Source of the DNA: a virus
IMG/VR virus record: IMGVR_UViG_3300032287_000361
Coordinates: 1 to 24,425 of that record
Reading direction: 5' to 3' (one strand)
Length of the DNA stretch: 24,425 nt
Notes under the pieces: model-generated
The model's input: the letters and a program-made list of their open reading frames with translations, nothing else
Database searches by the model: none
What the model was told of the DNA's origin: nothing
Program-made: the position numbers and the translations under genes
Shown: in pieces, positions 8,270-16,700 of the stretch
Layout of the letters: each line of letters begins with the position of its first letter
Position numbering within the stretch: the stretch's first letter is position 1

Positions 8270-11200
8270 ATGGCAATTTTAGAAAAACGCAGAGCGGTAA
8301 ATAAGTTGCCTCGATTTGAGAGGTATCAGGACACCCGTGGTGGTGATCGTGCCGCCGCGTTGCGTGGTGAGACACCAATTACTTCTGCCGTTCGTCAACT
8401 TGCTGGAACTAGCGGCTACGGCCCAATGAACCAGTCTCAAGGCTATAACCCTATGGGTGGCAACACAGCGTTGGCTGGTGGCATGGGTGGTCGTGGTGGT
8501 GCTGGCCCAATGGCAGGCGGCGCGGCTGGAGCAGGAGGCGCTGGCCCTATGGGCGGCGCAGGAAAGGCCACAGTTGATAAATTTGGCAATATGGCAGGTC
8601 AGCCTAAGACTGCTGTTACATCGGCTCTGAAAGGCTCTACGGCCCCTGCAAAGACCACTGGCGCTACTGCAACAAAACCTGTAACTTCAGCAACCAAAAC
8701 TGCTGGTACTACCGCCGCAAAAACGGCGGGTACAACGGCGGCTGGCACAACATCCAAGTTGCCCGGGTTGACCTCAAAAACAACGGCCACGGGCACAACG
8801 CCAGCAAAGTCTTTGACCTCAACTGGGGCCAAGACTACTGGGTTGACAGCCAAAACAACTGGCACAACTGGCGCTAAAACAACTGGCTCTACAGGCTCTA
8901 CGCTTGGCAAGACTTTGACCAGCGCGTTGGCTGGCGCGGCGTTGGGTGCTGGAACCAAGTTGGCAATTGATAAGTTGACTGGTGCAAAGAAGGTAGTCTC
9001 TGACACTGGTAAAACTGTTGTAGCCGATAAGACTTCTGGCACTGGCACAACCACCAGCAAAACCAGCGGAACAGGTCTTACAAGCAAAACCAATCCTTTA
9101 GGCACAGACATTGGCAAAAAGATTGTCAGCGATACTGGTGTGAAAAAAGTTGCAACTGATAAAGTAACTGGAACTACTGGAACTACTGGAACTACCAAAA
9201 CAACCGTACCAACTTCTGTTGTAAAAGGAACTGGCACCACCACTGGTACTACCAAAACAACTAGCCCAACTTCGGTTATAAAAGGGACTGGAACTACTAC
9301 TGGCGCAACCAAAACGGTTGGCCCCAAGACTCCTACAACTACTGGGCCAAAGACACCGACAACTGCTGGCCCTAAGACTCCGACTTCTGCAACAAAAACA
9401 ACATCGGGTACTGGGGCAACCAGAGGTATTGCTGGAACCGCTGGTGCGGTTGCTGGCGCTACTGGCACCGACACCGACACTGATACCGACACTGACACAA
9501 CAGTCACTGGCGTTGCATATGACGACGACGGCAATTTGATGCCGGGGTACGAGTTGGACGAAGAAGGCAACCCTGTTTATGTTGGTCTTGGTGATGACAC
9601 AACCACTGGCGGCGAAGGTGATGACACCTTAACTGGTGGGGATGGCAACGACACTCTTGATGACGGTACAACAACCGAAACTTTGGATGACGGCACAGTT
9701 GTCACCCTTGACTCAAATGGCGATGTTGTCTCTTACACCGACACCGATGGCGTTACATACAACGGTGACGGTGATGTAATTAGCGAAGATGATACGGTTA
9801 CAACTGGTGACGGTACGGACACAACGATAGATGAGACAACCGACGGTTTGTTCTCTGATGACGAAGGAAACCTGTACGACGCTGATGGTAATCTTGTTCA
9901 GTACGCTGACGGCACTATGGTTGGTGATGACACCGACACAGGTGACGAAGTTGCCTACACCGATGAGTACGGCAACACTTATGATGCCAACGGCGACTTG
10001 ATTGCAGAGGCTGACCACTCAGATTATGTTTACACCGCAGACGACGGTAGCACCTACGACTGGGATGGCAACCTTATCTCTGAGGCCGATCACTCTGACT
10101 TTGTGCAGTACGACGATGCTGGCAACTCCTATGACTGGGACGGCAATGTAATTGCTTACGCTGACGGCTACGGCGCTGAAGATGAATACGCGGCAGATGA
10201 CGAGTACAGTGACGAAGACGAATACAGTGCAGATGACGAAATCCCAGAAGACGCCAAGGGTGGCTTGGTTGGTATGCGTCGCGGTGGCGCACCTGTGCAT
10301 ATGCAAGAAGGTGGCGATCCTGATGAGGAAGACGGTGAGCCAGTCGGCGAAGAAGAAAACGAAGACGGCACGATCACGCAATACTTTGATGACGGCTCCT
10401 CCATTACTTACGACGCAAATGGCGAAGTAGTTGATGTGACCGACGCAACTGATGACACTGGCTCTACATTTACGCCTCGCGGTATTACCGTTGGGTCGGG
10501 TGGCCAGCGTTATTCAAATGTAGATTCTGCAACTGATTATCAAAACGCAGGTATTGGAACCAGCGCAAACACAAACAGGCTCCAGTCGTTTCTTGATGAC
10601 ATCCCAAGAACCAGCGCCGTAACAAGCGGTGACATTACAACTCGACCAAACCCAGAGGGCTGGCCTGATGGTTATGTTGACAATGGTGATGGCACGGCCA
10701 CTTATGTGGATGACGACGGTAGCACCGTAACGATTGATGCTGACAGCAACATTGTGTTTGTAACCGATGCAAATGGCGACATTGTTGCGCAGGACAACGA
10801 GCCAGTCACAACTGGTGGATTGACTCAAGCGACCCAAGGCAACCGTCAATACTTTGATGATGGCTCTAGCATTGAAACATTTGACGATGGCTCAACCATC
10901 ACCTATGACTCTGATGGTAATGTGTTCAGAACTACTGACGCATATCAGACTACATACGACGATGAAGGCAATGCTATCGTGACTGATGGCTTTGGCAACA
11001 TTGTCAATGTGTATGACCCCCAAGGAAATGTGATTCCTTTGGGTGGTGGCCGTGTGACTGGCCCCACCAAGATCACAGGCGGCGGTGGAGAGGGTGGTGT
11101 TGACATAACTAAAAACCCAACCATTAAAGACAAAATTGCAGATCAAAACCTTGACAAAGACACCAAGAGTGCAATTGATAGCCTGCTTGCAGGTTTGAAC

Positions 11201-12136
11201 ACATACGGTGGCGCAGGAGCGGCTGGCGCTGTTCTAGGGGCACTGTTGAGCAACACCGACTTGTTTGGCGGGAACTCAAGCAACGGCACTGGTGGTGGAT
11301 TTGATATGTCTGGTGTTGGTGCAATTGACCCACGCACGACAGACTTTGGCATTGGCCCAGCAAACTATGTTGGCTACGACCAGTACGGCACGCCAGAGCA
11401 GATGCCTGAGTTGTACGGCAATGAGTTGTATCAGAACCTGAACGCCCCCGGCTTCAACGAGGTGAACCCCGGCGACTACGCACGCATGGACGCGGAAGAG
11501 TCTGGCTTGGATCAGTTCATGGAAGGCGACGCTGAAGACCAAGAGATGGCCGACCAAGAGATGGGTATGAAAGACGGCGGCGAGGCTATGGGTGGTTTGG
11601 GGCAAACAGCGCCTCAGACCTACTACACCTTTGGCAAGCCCGTTGACCCGTTGCAGAACCTGCGCAATCCTATGCCTTTCCAGCAACAGCCACAGCAACC
11701 ACAGATGGCTCCTCAACAGCAAATGCCCCAACAGCAGATGCCACAGCAACAGGGAATGCCGCCGCAGGGAATGCCACAGATGGCTCCCCCCCAGCAAATG
11801 CCTCTGGGTATGCCACCCGCTGGCATGAAGAGCGGTGGCCTGCCTGCTTGGTCAAATGTGCCAATTACGCAAGGTCGCTTGAACTTCCGCCAAGGCGCGG
11901 CTGTCCACGGCGCAGGCGATGGCCAGTCTGACGACATCCCAGCCATGCTGGCTGATGGCGAGTATGTGATTGACGCTGAGACCGTAGCGCAAATTGGCAA
12001 CGGCTCTACAAAAGCAGGCGCACAGGCTTTGGACAGATTCAGAGAAAATATCAGGGCGCACAAGCGGTCGGCACCTGTGAACAAGATTCCGCCAAAGACT
12101 AAGGCGCTTACTTCCTACTTGAAAGGAGCCAGATAA
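8270..12136 (+). CDS. Giant low-complexity virion protein with RTX, DG-repeat and Gln/Pro/Met segments
   Basis: Protein of 1288 residues, the largest in the window. Order: basic N-terminus; Gly/Ala/Met region (about 60-105); long Thr/Gly/Lys region (about 110-400) with 19-residue and 8-residue tandem repeats; a poly Asp-Thr run near 400-411; two perfect RTX nonapeptides at 447-464 (GGEGDDTLT, GGDGNDTLD). Many (Y/F)DxDGN(L/V) repeats follow, including three 25-residue copies at 563-636, then a very acidic stretch, a GGLVGMRRGG segment, and more DG repeats to about 930. The Gln/Pro/Met run lies near 1136-1185. The folded C-terminal part has IPAMLADGEYVIDAETV, followed by GNGSTKAGAQALDRFR, a signature I associate with large phage tail or injected proteins. 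ATG at 8270 follows aaaggtaaagg. Likely virion protein; exact location unknown. Confidence 0.65.
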   Translation: MAILEKRRAVNKLPRFERYQDTRGGDRAAALRGETPITSAVRQLAGTSGYGPMNQSQGYNPMGGNTALAGGMGGRGGAGPMAGGAAGAGGAGPMGGAGKATVDKFGNMAGQPKTAVTSALKGSTAPAKTTGATATKPVTSATKTAGTTAAKTAGTTAAGTTSKLPGLTSKTTATGTTPAKSLTSTGAKTTGLTAKTTGTTGAKTTGSTGSTLGKTLTSALAGAALGAGTKLAIDKLTGAKKVVSDTGKTVVADKTSGTGTTTSKTSGTGLTSKTNPLGTDIGKKIVSDTGVKKVATDKVTGTTGTTGTTKTTVPTSVVKGTGTTTGTTKTTSPTSVIKGTGTTTGATKTVGPKTPTTTGPKTPTTAGPKTPTSATKTTSGTGATRGIAGTAGAVAGATGTDTDTDTDTDTTVTGVAYDDDGNLMPGYELDEEGNPVYVGLGDDTTTGGEGDDTLTGGDGNDTLDDGTTTETLDDGTVVTLDSNGDVVSYTDTDGVTYNGDGDVISEDDTVTTGDGTDTTIDETTDGLFSDDEGNLYDADGNLVQYADGTMVGDDTDTGDEVAYTDEYGNTYDANGDLIAEADHSDYVYTADDGSTYDWDGNLISEADHSDFVQYDDAGNSYDWDGNVIAYADGYGAEDEYAADDEYSDEDEYSADDEIPEDAKGGLVGMRRGGAPVHMQEGGDPDEEDGEPVGEEENEDGTITQYFDDGSSITYDANGEVVDVTDATDDTGSTFTPRGITVGSGGQRYSNVDSATDYQNAGIGTSANTNRLQSFLDDIPRTSAVTSGDITTRPNPEGWPDGYVDNGDGTATYVDDDGSTVTIDADSNIVFVTDANGDIVAQDNEPVTTGGLTQATQGNRQYFDDGSSIETFDDGSTITYDSDGNVFRTTDAYQTTYDDEGNAIVTDGFGNIVNVYDPQGNVIPLGGGRVTGPTKITGGGGEGGVDITKNPTIKDKIADQNLDKDTKSAIDSLLAGLNTYGGAGAAGAVLGALLSNTDLFGGNSSNGTGGGFDMSGVGAIDPRTTDFGIGPANYVGYDQYGTPEQMPELYGNELYQNLNAPGFNEVNPGDYARMDAEESGLDQFMEGDAEDQEMADQEMGMKDGGEAMGGLGQTAPQTYYTFGKPVDPLQNLRNPMPFQQQPQQPQMAPQQQMPQQQMPQQQGMPPQGMPQMAPPQQMPLGMPPAGMKSGGLPAWSNVPITQGRLNFRQGAAVHGAGDGQSDDIPAMLADGEYVIDAETVAQIGNGSTKAGAQALDRFRENIRAHKRSAPVNKIPPKTKALTSYLKGAR
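9191..9391 (+). repeat. Coding tandem repeats, 57-bp and 24-bp units
   Basis: Two full 57-bp copies (9191-9247 and 9248-9304) encode the 19-residue unit TTKTT(V/S)PTSV(V/I)KGTGTTTG, and a third copy starts and breaks off. Three 24-bp copies follow (9320-9343, 9344-9367, 9368-9391) encoding GPKTPTTT, GPKTPTTA and GPKTPTSA. Just before them, aactactgg is repeated in tandem (9172-9189). All are in frame in the giant virion protein. Confidence 0.85.
9608..9661 (+). repeat. Two RTX nonapeptides
   Basis: Residues 447-464 of the giant protein read GGEGDDTLT-GGDGNDTLD, both fitting the calcium-binding RTX consensus GGxGxDxUx exactly. Two copies are few for a stable beta-roll, which usually needs more, but a related Asp/Gly run is present in the upstream virion protein. 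Confidence 0.75.
9956..10177 (+). repeat. Three 25-residue DG repeats
   Basis: Residues 563-587, 588-612 and 613-636 of the giant protein are copies of Y-T-x-(E/D)-(Y/D)-G-(N/S)-T-Y-D-x-(N/D)-G-(D/N)-L-I-x-E-A-D-H-S-D-(Y/F)-V. The third copy keeps only the first two thirds of the unit closely. Acidic residues in DxDGN loops could bind calcium. Confidence 0.8.
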
Positions 12137-13062
12137 TGGCTGGACTGTTTCAGGGTGATCCCCTACCAGATGTAACGACGACGACGCAGACGCAAGCGAC
12201 TGCGCCAGAGTTCTATACAAACTACCTTCAAGACATCGCCAACCTTGGCCAAAACGCTGTCCAACAGGGTGGTGTGGCTGGCTTTAGCCCACTGCAACAA
12301 CAAGCCTTCCAGATGGCCCCAGATGTGGCTTTCTCTGGCGCTGGCTCACTGGGCGCGTCTTCTCAATTGCTAGGTCAGGCTGGCGCAACAACCGTTCCTG
12401 ATGTTGTGGCCGACTACATGAACCCCTACACTCGTGGTGTTGTGGATGAAATGGGTCGCCTGCAACAACGAAGCATTCAAGAGAACATCCTGCCAAACTT
12501 AAATGCGGCGGCTGTTGGCTCTGGTCAGTTTGGATCACGCCGTCAAGCGCAAGTTACTGGTCAGTCATTGCGTGACCTTCAGTCTGATTTGGTGGGTAAG
12601 CAGATGCAAGCCCTTCAGTCTGGCTATACAGAGGCTGGCAGGACTGCTCAAGCCGATCTGAGCCGCGCCTTACAGGCTGGCCAAGGCTTTACGCAACTAG
12701 GTCAAGAGCAACAGCAACTCGGCCTCGGTGGCCTCAAGGCTTTAAGCGAGTACGGTGGTCAACAGCAGGCTCTTGGCCAGAAGATGCTTGACTACCCAAT
12801 GGCGCAGACACAAGCCTTCTCTCAGTTGATGAGGGGCTACCAAATGCCTACTGGTCAGATTCAGCAACAGACTGGCCCGCAGGCTGGCGCATACTCAAAC
12901 AGCCCACTGTCTCAAATTTCTGGTTTGCTGGCAGGCTTGGGTGCGTTTATGAAAGGTGCCAAGGATGGCGGCGCGGTAATGATGAAGCACGGCGGCAAAG
13001 CCCACCGTTCAAAAGCCCACGCCTATTTGGCACGCGGCGGTTCAGTAAAAATGGCGAGGTAA
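12136..13062 (+). CDS. Gln/Ala-rich putative internal virion (ejection) protein
   Basis: Protein of 308 residues, mostly helical and rich in Gln, Ala and Gly. It contains FSPLQQQAFQMAP and DYMNPYTRGVVDEMGRLQQRSIQENILPNLNA-type sequence (about 50-130), a pattern common in phage injection proteins, with a long Gln-rich helix (about 145-240). The C-terminus is hydrophobic (ISGLLAGLGAFM) and then strongly basic and Gly-rich, ending ARGGSVKMAR. That end resembles the end of the transglycosylase-like protein encoded at 14908-16650 (ARGGLTLMR). The ATG shares a base with the previous stop (TAATG) and follows aaaggag. I infer a role in the internal core or genome ejection; there is no catalytic motif. 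Confidence 0.6.
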   Translation: MAGLFQGDPLPDVTTTTQTQATAPEFYTNYLQDIANLGQNAVQQGGVAGFSPLQQQAFQMAPDVAFSGAGSLGASSQLLGQAGATTVPDVVADYMNPYTRGVVDEMGRLQQRSIQENILPNLNAAAVGSGQFGSRRQAQVTGQSLRDLQSDLVGKQMQALQSGYTEAGRTAQADLSRALQAGQGFTQLGQEQQQLGLGGLKALSEYGGQQQALGQKMLDYPMAQTQAFSQLMRGYQMPTGQIQQQTGPQAGAYSNSPLSQISGLLAGLGAFMKGAKDGGAVMMKHGGKAHRSKAHAYLARGGSVKMAR

Positions 13063-13065
13063 TCA

Positions 13066-14898
13066 ATGGCAACAGCACCACAAGCACAAGGTGGGTTGGG
13101 AGCAATGGCTCCTGCGAAGCCTCCAACGCCTGACGCCCCTCCTGCTAATCCAGCACAGGCCGCACAGCGCATCTCTTCTTTAGAGCAGGCTCCTGTTGAA
13201 GAAGATTTTATGATGCGTGCCGCACGCAATTTGCGAGATCAAAAGGAAGCCTTAAACGCCCAAATGGAAGCAATGAGGAAAAGTGCCGAAACGCGCATGA
13301 ATCCTCCATTTGATCCCGCTTTGATGGCGGCGGCGGCTGGCTTTCTGAAGCCTACTAAGACAGGCGGCTTTGGTGAGTCTGCTGGCTACGCCGCTGAAGC
13401 GTTTGCCGCAGAGACAGACAAGGACTTGATCCGCAAACAGGCAATTGACAAAGCCAAGTTGGAAATGCTTCAGCAACAGCAGAAAATGCAAAATCAAAGT
13501 CTGTTGTTTGAGAACGAATTGCGCATGGCTGGCTACAGTCCTGAAGAGATCACCACGCTGTCTACTGGCCCTGCTGGTGGTGCGGCTCCTGCTGGTGGTT
13601 CTCCTGCTGGCGGCTCTGCCGCTGGTGCTGATACCGCAAGGGGTGCTGTTTCCGCGCCGCGTCAGCAACGACCTATTACTGAGCAAGACATTAGAGTCAC
13701 ATCTATGCTTGATCCTGAAAGAGGCAAAACTCTTTTGGAGCAGGCAAAGTTTCAGCGGGACAAGTATTTGTCTACGCCTCAAGGCTTGGTCAATAAAGAC
13801 ACTGGTAAAGCCCACGAAAGCGGTCTTGATGTGCCTATTGAAATTCCAATTCCTTTTGTTGGAACTCAGAAAATCACACAACGCATTGCTAACGAAATTG
13901 ATGCGCTCGATAGACAGTATCCGCAGGGTAATCCTAATCGTTCTGACGCTTTTGCTAAGTATTACGCAAGCAAAGGAATCGGTGGCGTTGAGTATGTGCC
14001 CGGGACTGAAGGTACTCCAGCAACCGTTAGCGGTATGGAATCAGCCAGCAGAAAGAAACTGACGGAAGAAGGTTCTTCACAAACTCAAAAACTTGACATT
14101 GAAGAAAACGCCGCCGCCAAGAAAAGTATTTACGAGGCTGGCCGTGGTGCCTACCCGCAAGTGCTGGCCGCTGATCAGTTGTATCGTTTGGCAACTGATC
14201 CCAAGACTAGAAACGCATTTGGTGTCCTGCAACAAAACAACATTCAATCGGCAATTATGGGCGCGATTTCCGATGGCATACAAACTCCAACTGGCTCAAT
14301 TAAGTTTGCTGGGATTGAAGATGCTGTTCGTAAAATTGGCGGAACCCAAGAGGAAATCAATGCCGCATTGCAAGCCGCTCGTTACTATGCTGAGTTGGAG
14401 TTGAACTACGCACGCACTTACTTGAAAGGCCAAGGCGCTGTGTCGGACAACGAGCGCAAGATTGTTGGCAAGATTGGAGGCAGTCTGTCTGACTCTGCGC
14501 AAGTTGCGGCGGCAAAAGCGGAGACCGTCAAGGCTCGTGCCAACTACGACAAGCAAGTGTCTGACCTTTACTACCAGTGGGAGAAAAAGAACCCCGGCAA
14601 GATGGTCAAGGACTTCGAGCGTGATCCCAAGTACATTGAGTTGCAAGGTCACTTTGATGAGCATATGGGCAAACTTGCTGACAAGTATTTCCCCGGCTCT
14701 CAGTCGCAAAATCCATCAACCTCGCCGTCTACGCCGCCTGCATCAGCGCCGCCTGCGGCCTCTAGGCCAGAGACTAAGCCGCCTGCAAATGCACCTGCCG
14801 CGCCACCCGTTGTTACTGGTGATGATGACCCTGCCTACAAGAATTTGAAGCCGGGCCAGCAGTACATTTATAACGGTCAAGTGAAGACAAAGAAATAA
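13066..14898 (+). CDS. Helical putative internal virion protein
   Basis: Protein of 610 residues of unrecognised family. A Pro/Ala-rich N-terminus (about 1-45) is followed by a strongly helical, charged region (about 50-165, with coiled-coil-like AIDKAKLEMLQQQQKMQNQ). A Gly/Ala/Pro/Ser linker comes next (about 167-192). A long central domain to about 530 includes a helical stretch with EINAALQAARYYAELELNYA and KGQGAVSDNERKIV, the latter a phrase often seen in phage internal virion proteins. A Pro/Ala/Ser-rich tail ends in YKNLKPGQQYIYNGQVKTKK. The start is 3 bases after the previous stop, with gaggt upstream. By size and position it corresponds to the middle ejection protein of the cluster. 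No enzyme motif is visible. Confidence 0.6.
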   Translation: MATAPQAQGGLGAMAPAKPPTPDAPPANPAQAAQRISSLEQAPVEEDFMMRAARNLRDQKEALNAQMEAMRKSAETRMNPPFDPALMAAAAGFLKPTKTGGFGESAGYAAEAFAAETDKDLIRKQAIDKAKLEMLQQQQKMQNQSLLFENELRMAGYSPEEITTLSTGPAGGAAPAGGSPAGGSAAGADTARGAVSAPRQQRPITEQDIRVTSMLDPERGKTLLEQAKFQRDKYLSTPQGLVNKDTGKAHESGLDVPIEIPIPFVGTQKITQRIANEIDALDRQYPQGNPNRSDAFAKYYASKGIGGVEYVPGTEGTPATVSGMESASRKKLTEEGSSQTQKLDIEENAAAKKSIYEAGRGAYPQVLAADQLYRLATDPKTRNAFGVLQQNNIQSAIMGAISDGIQTPTGSIKFAGIEDAVRKIGGTQEEINAALQAARYYAELELNYARTYLKGQGAVSDNERKIVGKIGGSLSDSAQVAAAKAETVKARANYDKQVSDLYYQWEKKNPGKMVKDFERDPKYIELQGHFDEHMGKLADKYFPGSQSQNPSTSPSTPPASAPPAASRPETKPPANAPAAPPVVTGDDDPAYKNLKPGQQYIYNGQVKTKK

Positions 14899-14907
14899 GG
14901 ACTGAAT

Positions 14908-16650
14908 ATGGCAATCGCAGATGACGCGCCAGCAAAAACGCCAAAGCCAACAAGCCCTGAAGAGTTTGTGAAGGCTTACGGCCCGATTGCCGAGCAGGTA
15001 GGTAAGGAGATTGGAGTTGATCCGCGTGTCATCCTTGGCAAGTGGGGCATGGAGACTCGTTGGGGAAGTGCCATCATTGGCGAACACAACCTTGGAAATG
15101 TCAAAGACCCAAGCGGCAAGGGAAAGAGGGCCGAAGACAAGCGCGAAGGCTCAAACGACCCTTACTTGAGTTTTGAAGACCCGCAGGGCTGGGGTCGGTA
15201 TTACTCCGACTTCATTCAGCGTGGCTACCCAGATGCTGTTGGTGCTGGCAAAGACATTCCAAAGTTTACGGCTGGCCTTGCCAAAGGTGTGAACGGTTCT
15301 TACTTTGGAAAGACAAAGCCAGAAGAGTACCAAACGGCTTTGACTGGCGGATATGACACGGCCACCAAGGTTTACGGTTCAGGCGAAGGCGAAGAGAAAA
15401 AGCCAAACCCTTTTGGTGATCCACAGCCGTTGCCTTCAACCATCAATGACAAGCCTGAAAACAAGCGACCAAACTTAGAAGGGATGCCTGACTGGTATAA
15501 AAATTTAAGTCCATCGGTTCGTAATCGTGAGGGTGACATCAGTGCAGGAACCATTGGAGCCGCTGGCGCTCTTGCAGGCATTCCTTTTGAGTTTGCCAAC
15601 AAAGGCTTGGCGGCGATGGAGACCAAGGTCAATGATGCCAAGGCCGCTTATGAAGCCGCCCGCATAGCCGCAAACAGTACGGCGGGCGCGTCTGCCGACA
15701 CCGCACAAAAGTTGGCCGCAGAGGCTCAAAGACTTGAGGCGGAGTATCGCGCCTCGTTGTCTGGCTATCAGGCGCTTGAGCGCGAGTTAGCAGAATCAAT
15801 TGCCGAATCTAAACGCTATCTGCCACCAGACCCTGATGCTCGTGGCAAAGTGGCTGGCGCTTCTGGCTCAGAAAATTACGCCCGCAAGATGCCGGGGCAA
15901 CTCCCGCCAGAGGCTATGCTTTCTCAAGTTGAAGACATGACCACAGGCAAGAATCCTCGCGGGATGGGTGCTGGAGATATTGCCGCAAGAAACGCCGCAA
16001 ACATTGAAACGCAAAAGCGTTTAGGGATGGGCGAATACAAAATGACGGGCACTGGCTCAGAGCAGTTTGTTTTGGGGCCAGAAGAAACTGCTCGTCGCCA
16101 AGCGCAAATGGATGCCGCTGGCCAAAGGGCAAAGCAGTTGTCTCCGCAAGTACAAACTGCGCAAGCACAGGCGGATACGGCTCTTGAGGCTCAAAGGTCG
16201 GCAGAAAAGATTCGCCAACGAGAAGTTGCCGCCGCACAAAAATCCGCACGAGAAGCCCAGACAGTCGCCGATGTCGCGCAAACTGGCCTCAAGTCAGCCG
16301 CCGAGCAGGCTCCAAGCGGTCTTGGTAAAGTTGGCGCAATTGCTCAGAAGATACCCGGCACCAACATTATTGGCGGTCTAGGCATGGGCATGAGCGCCGC
16401 AGAGGCTTTAAATCGGTATGAGAAGGGTGACACCTCTGGGGCCGTTTTATCAAGCGTACAAGTTATTTTGGACGGTATGTCTATGCTACCCCCCGGAACT
16501 CCCGTTACGGCGTTCCTGAAGGGGATTGGCGTGGTTGGTGGGCTTGCGACCACGGCTTACGACATCTACCGAACCCAGCAAATGCAGAACGCTGAAAAGT
16601 CAAAAAATCCACCACAGAAGGCTCGTGGTGGGTTAACATTGATGCGGTAG
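14908..16650 (+). CDS. Internal virion protein with N-terminal lysozyme/glucosaminidase-like domain
   Basis: Protein of 580 residues. Residues about 14-150 look like a peptidoglycan glycosidase of the lysozyme superfamily (glucosaminidase or lytic transglycosylase). GVDPRVILGKWGMETRWG carries the likely catalytic Glu49, followed by NLGNVK (61-66) and an aromatic segment YLSFEDPQGWGRYYSDF. After a Pro/Lys linker come long Ala/Glu/Gln-rich helices (about 230-310 and 380-470). A hydrophobic C-terminal part (about 485-560: IIGGLGMGMSAAEAL, VVGGLATTAYDIY) could cross a membrane, and the end is basic, ARGGLTLMR. Such proteins are injected first and open a local hole in the cell wall for DNA entry, as T7 gp16 does. 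ATG follows aaggactgaat. It is the last gene of the late unit, before a terminator. Confidence 0.75.
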   Translation: MAIADDAPAKTPKPTSPEEFVKAYGPIAEQVGKEIGVDPRVILGKWGMETRWGSAIIGEHNLGNVKDPSGKGKRAEDKREGSNDPYLSFEDPQGWGRYYSDFIQRGYPDAVGAGKDIPKFTAGLAKGVNGSYFGKTKPEEYQTALTGGYDTATKVYGSGEGEEKKPNPFGDPQPLPSTINDKPENKRPNLEGMPDWYKNLSPSVRNREGDISAGTIGAAGALAGIPFEFANKGLAAMETKVNDAKAAYEAARIAANSTAGASADTAQKLAAEAQRLEAEYRASLSGYQALERELAESIAESKRYLPPDPDARGKVAGASGSENYARKMPGQLPPEAMLSQVEDMTTGKNPRGMGAGDIAARNAANIETQKRLGMGEYKMTGTGSEQFVLGPEETARRQAQMDAAGQRAKQLSPQVQTAQAQADTALEAQRSAEKIRQREVAAAQKSAREAQTVADVAQTGLKSAAEQAPSGLGKVGAIAQKIPGTNIIGGLGMGMSAAEALNRYEKGDTSGAVLSSVQVILDGMSMLPPGTPVTAFLKGIGVVGGLATTAYDIYRTQQMQNAEKSKNPPQKARGGLTLMR

Positions 16651-16676
16651 TTGCAGTTGCCACTCTCCTACCCTTC

Positions 16677-16700
16677 GCCCCCGTAACTGGGGGCTTTTTT
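16677..16700 (+). terminator. Rho-independent terminator of the late unit
   Basis: A perfect 6-bp stem, gccccc (16677-16682) and gggggc (16689-16694), with loop gtaact, is followed by six T. It lies 26 bases after the last late gene. The T-run overlaps the final codon of the converging leftward operon, so the element separates convergent transcripts. Read leftward, the hairpin has no following U-run, so it is expected to act mainly on rightward transcripts. Confidence 0.88.

Noticed and set aside
9172-9391. CRISPR array suspected from short direct repeats
   Set aside because: Repeats are in frame, contiguous, of mixed unit length and without unique spacers; they encode low-complexity protein.
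8599-9570. Long reverse-strand open frame (323 codons) opposite the Thr/Gly region of the giant protein
   Set aside because: Val/Pro-rich mirror of an ACN/GGN codon-rich gene; no ribosome site, no domain, and the forward gene continues well beyond it.
16677-16700. Bidirectional terminator
   Set aside because: Read leftward the hairpin is followed by purine-rich sequence, not a U-run, so leftward termination there is not supported.
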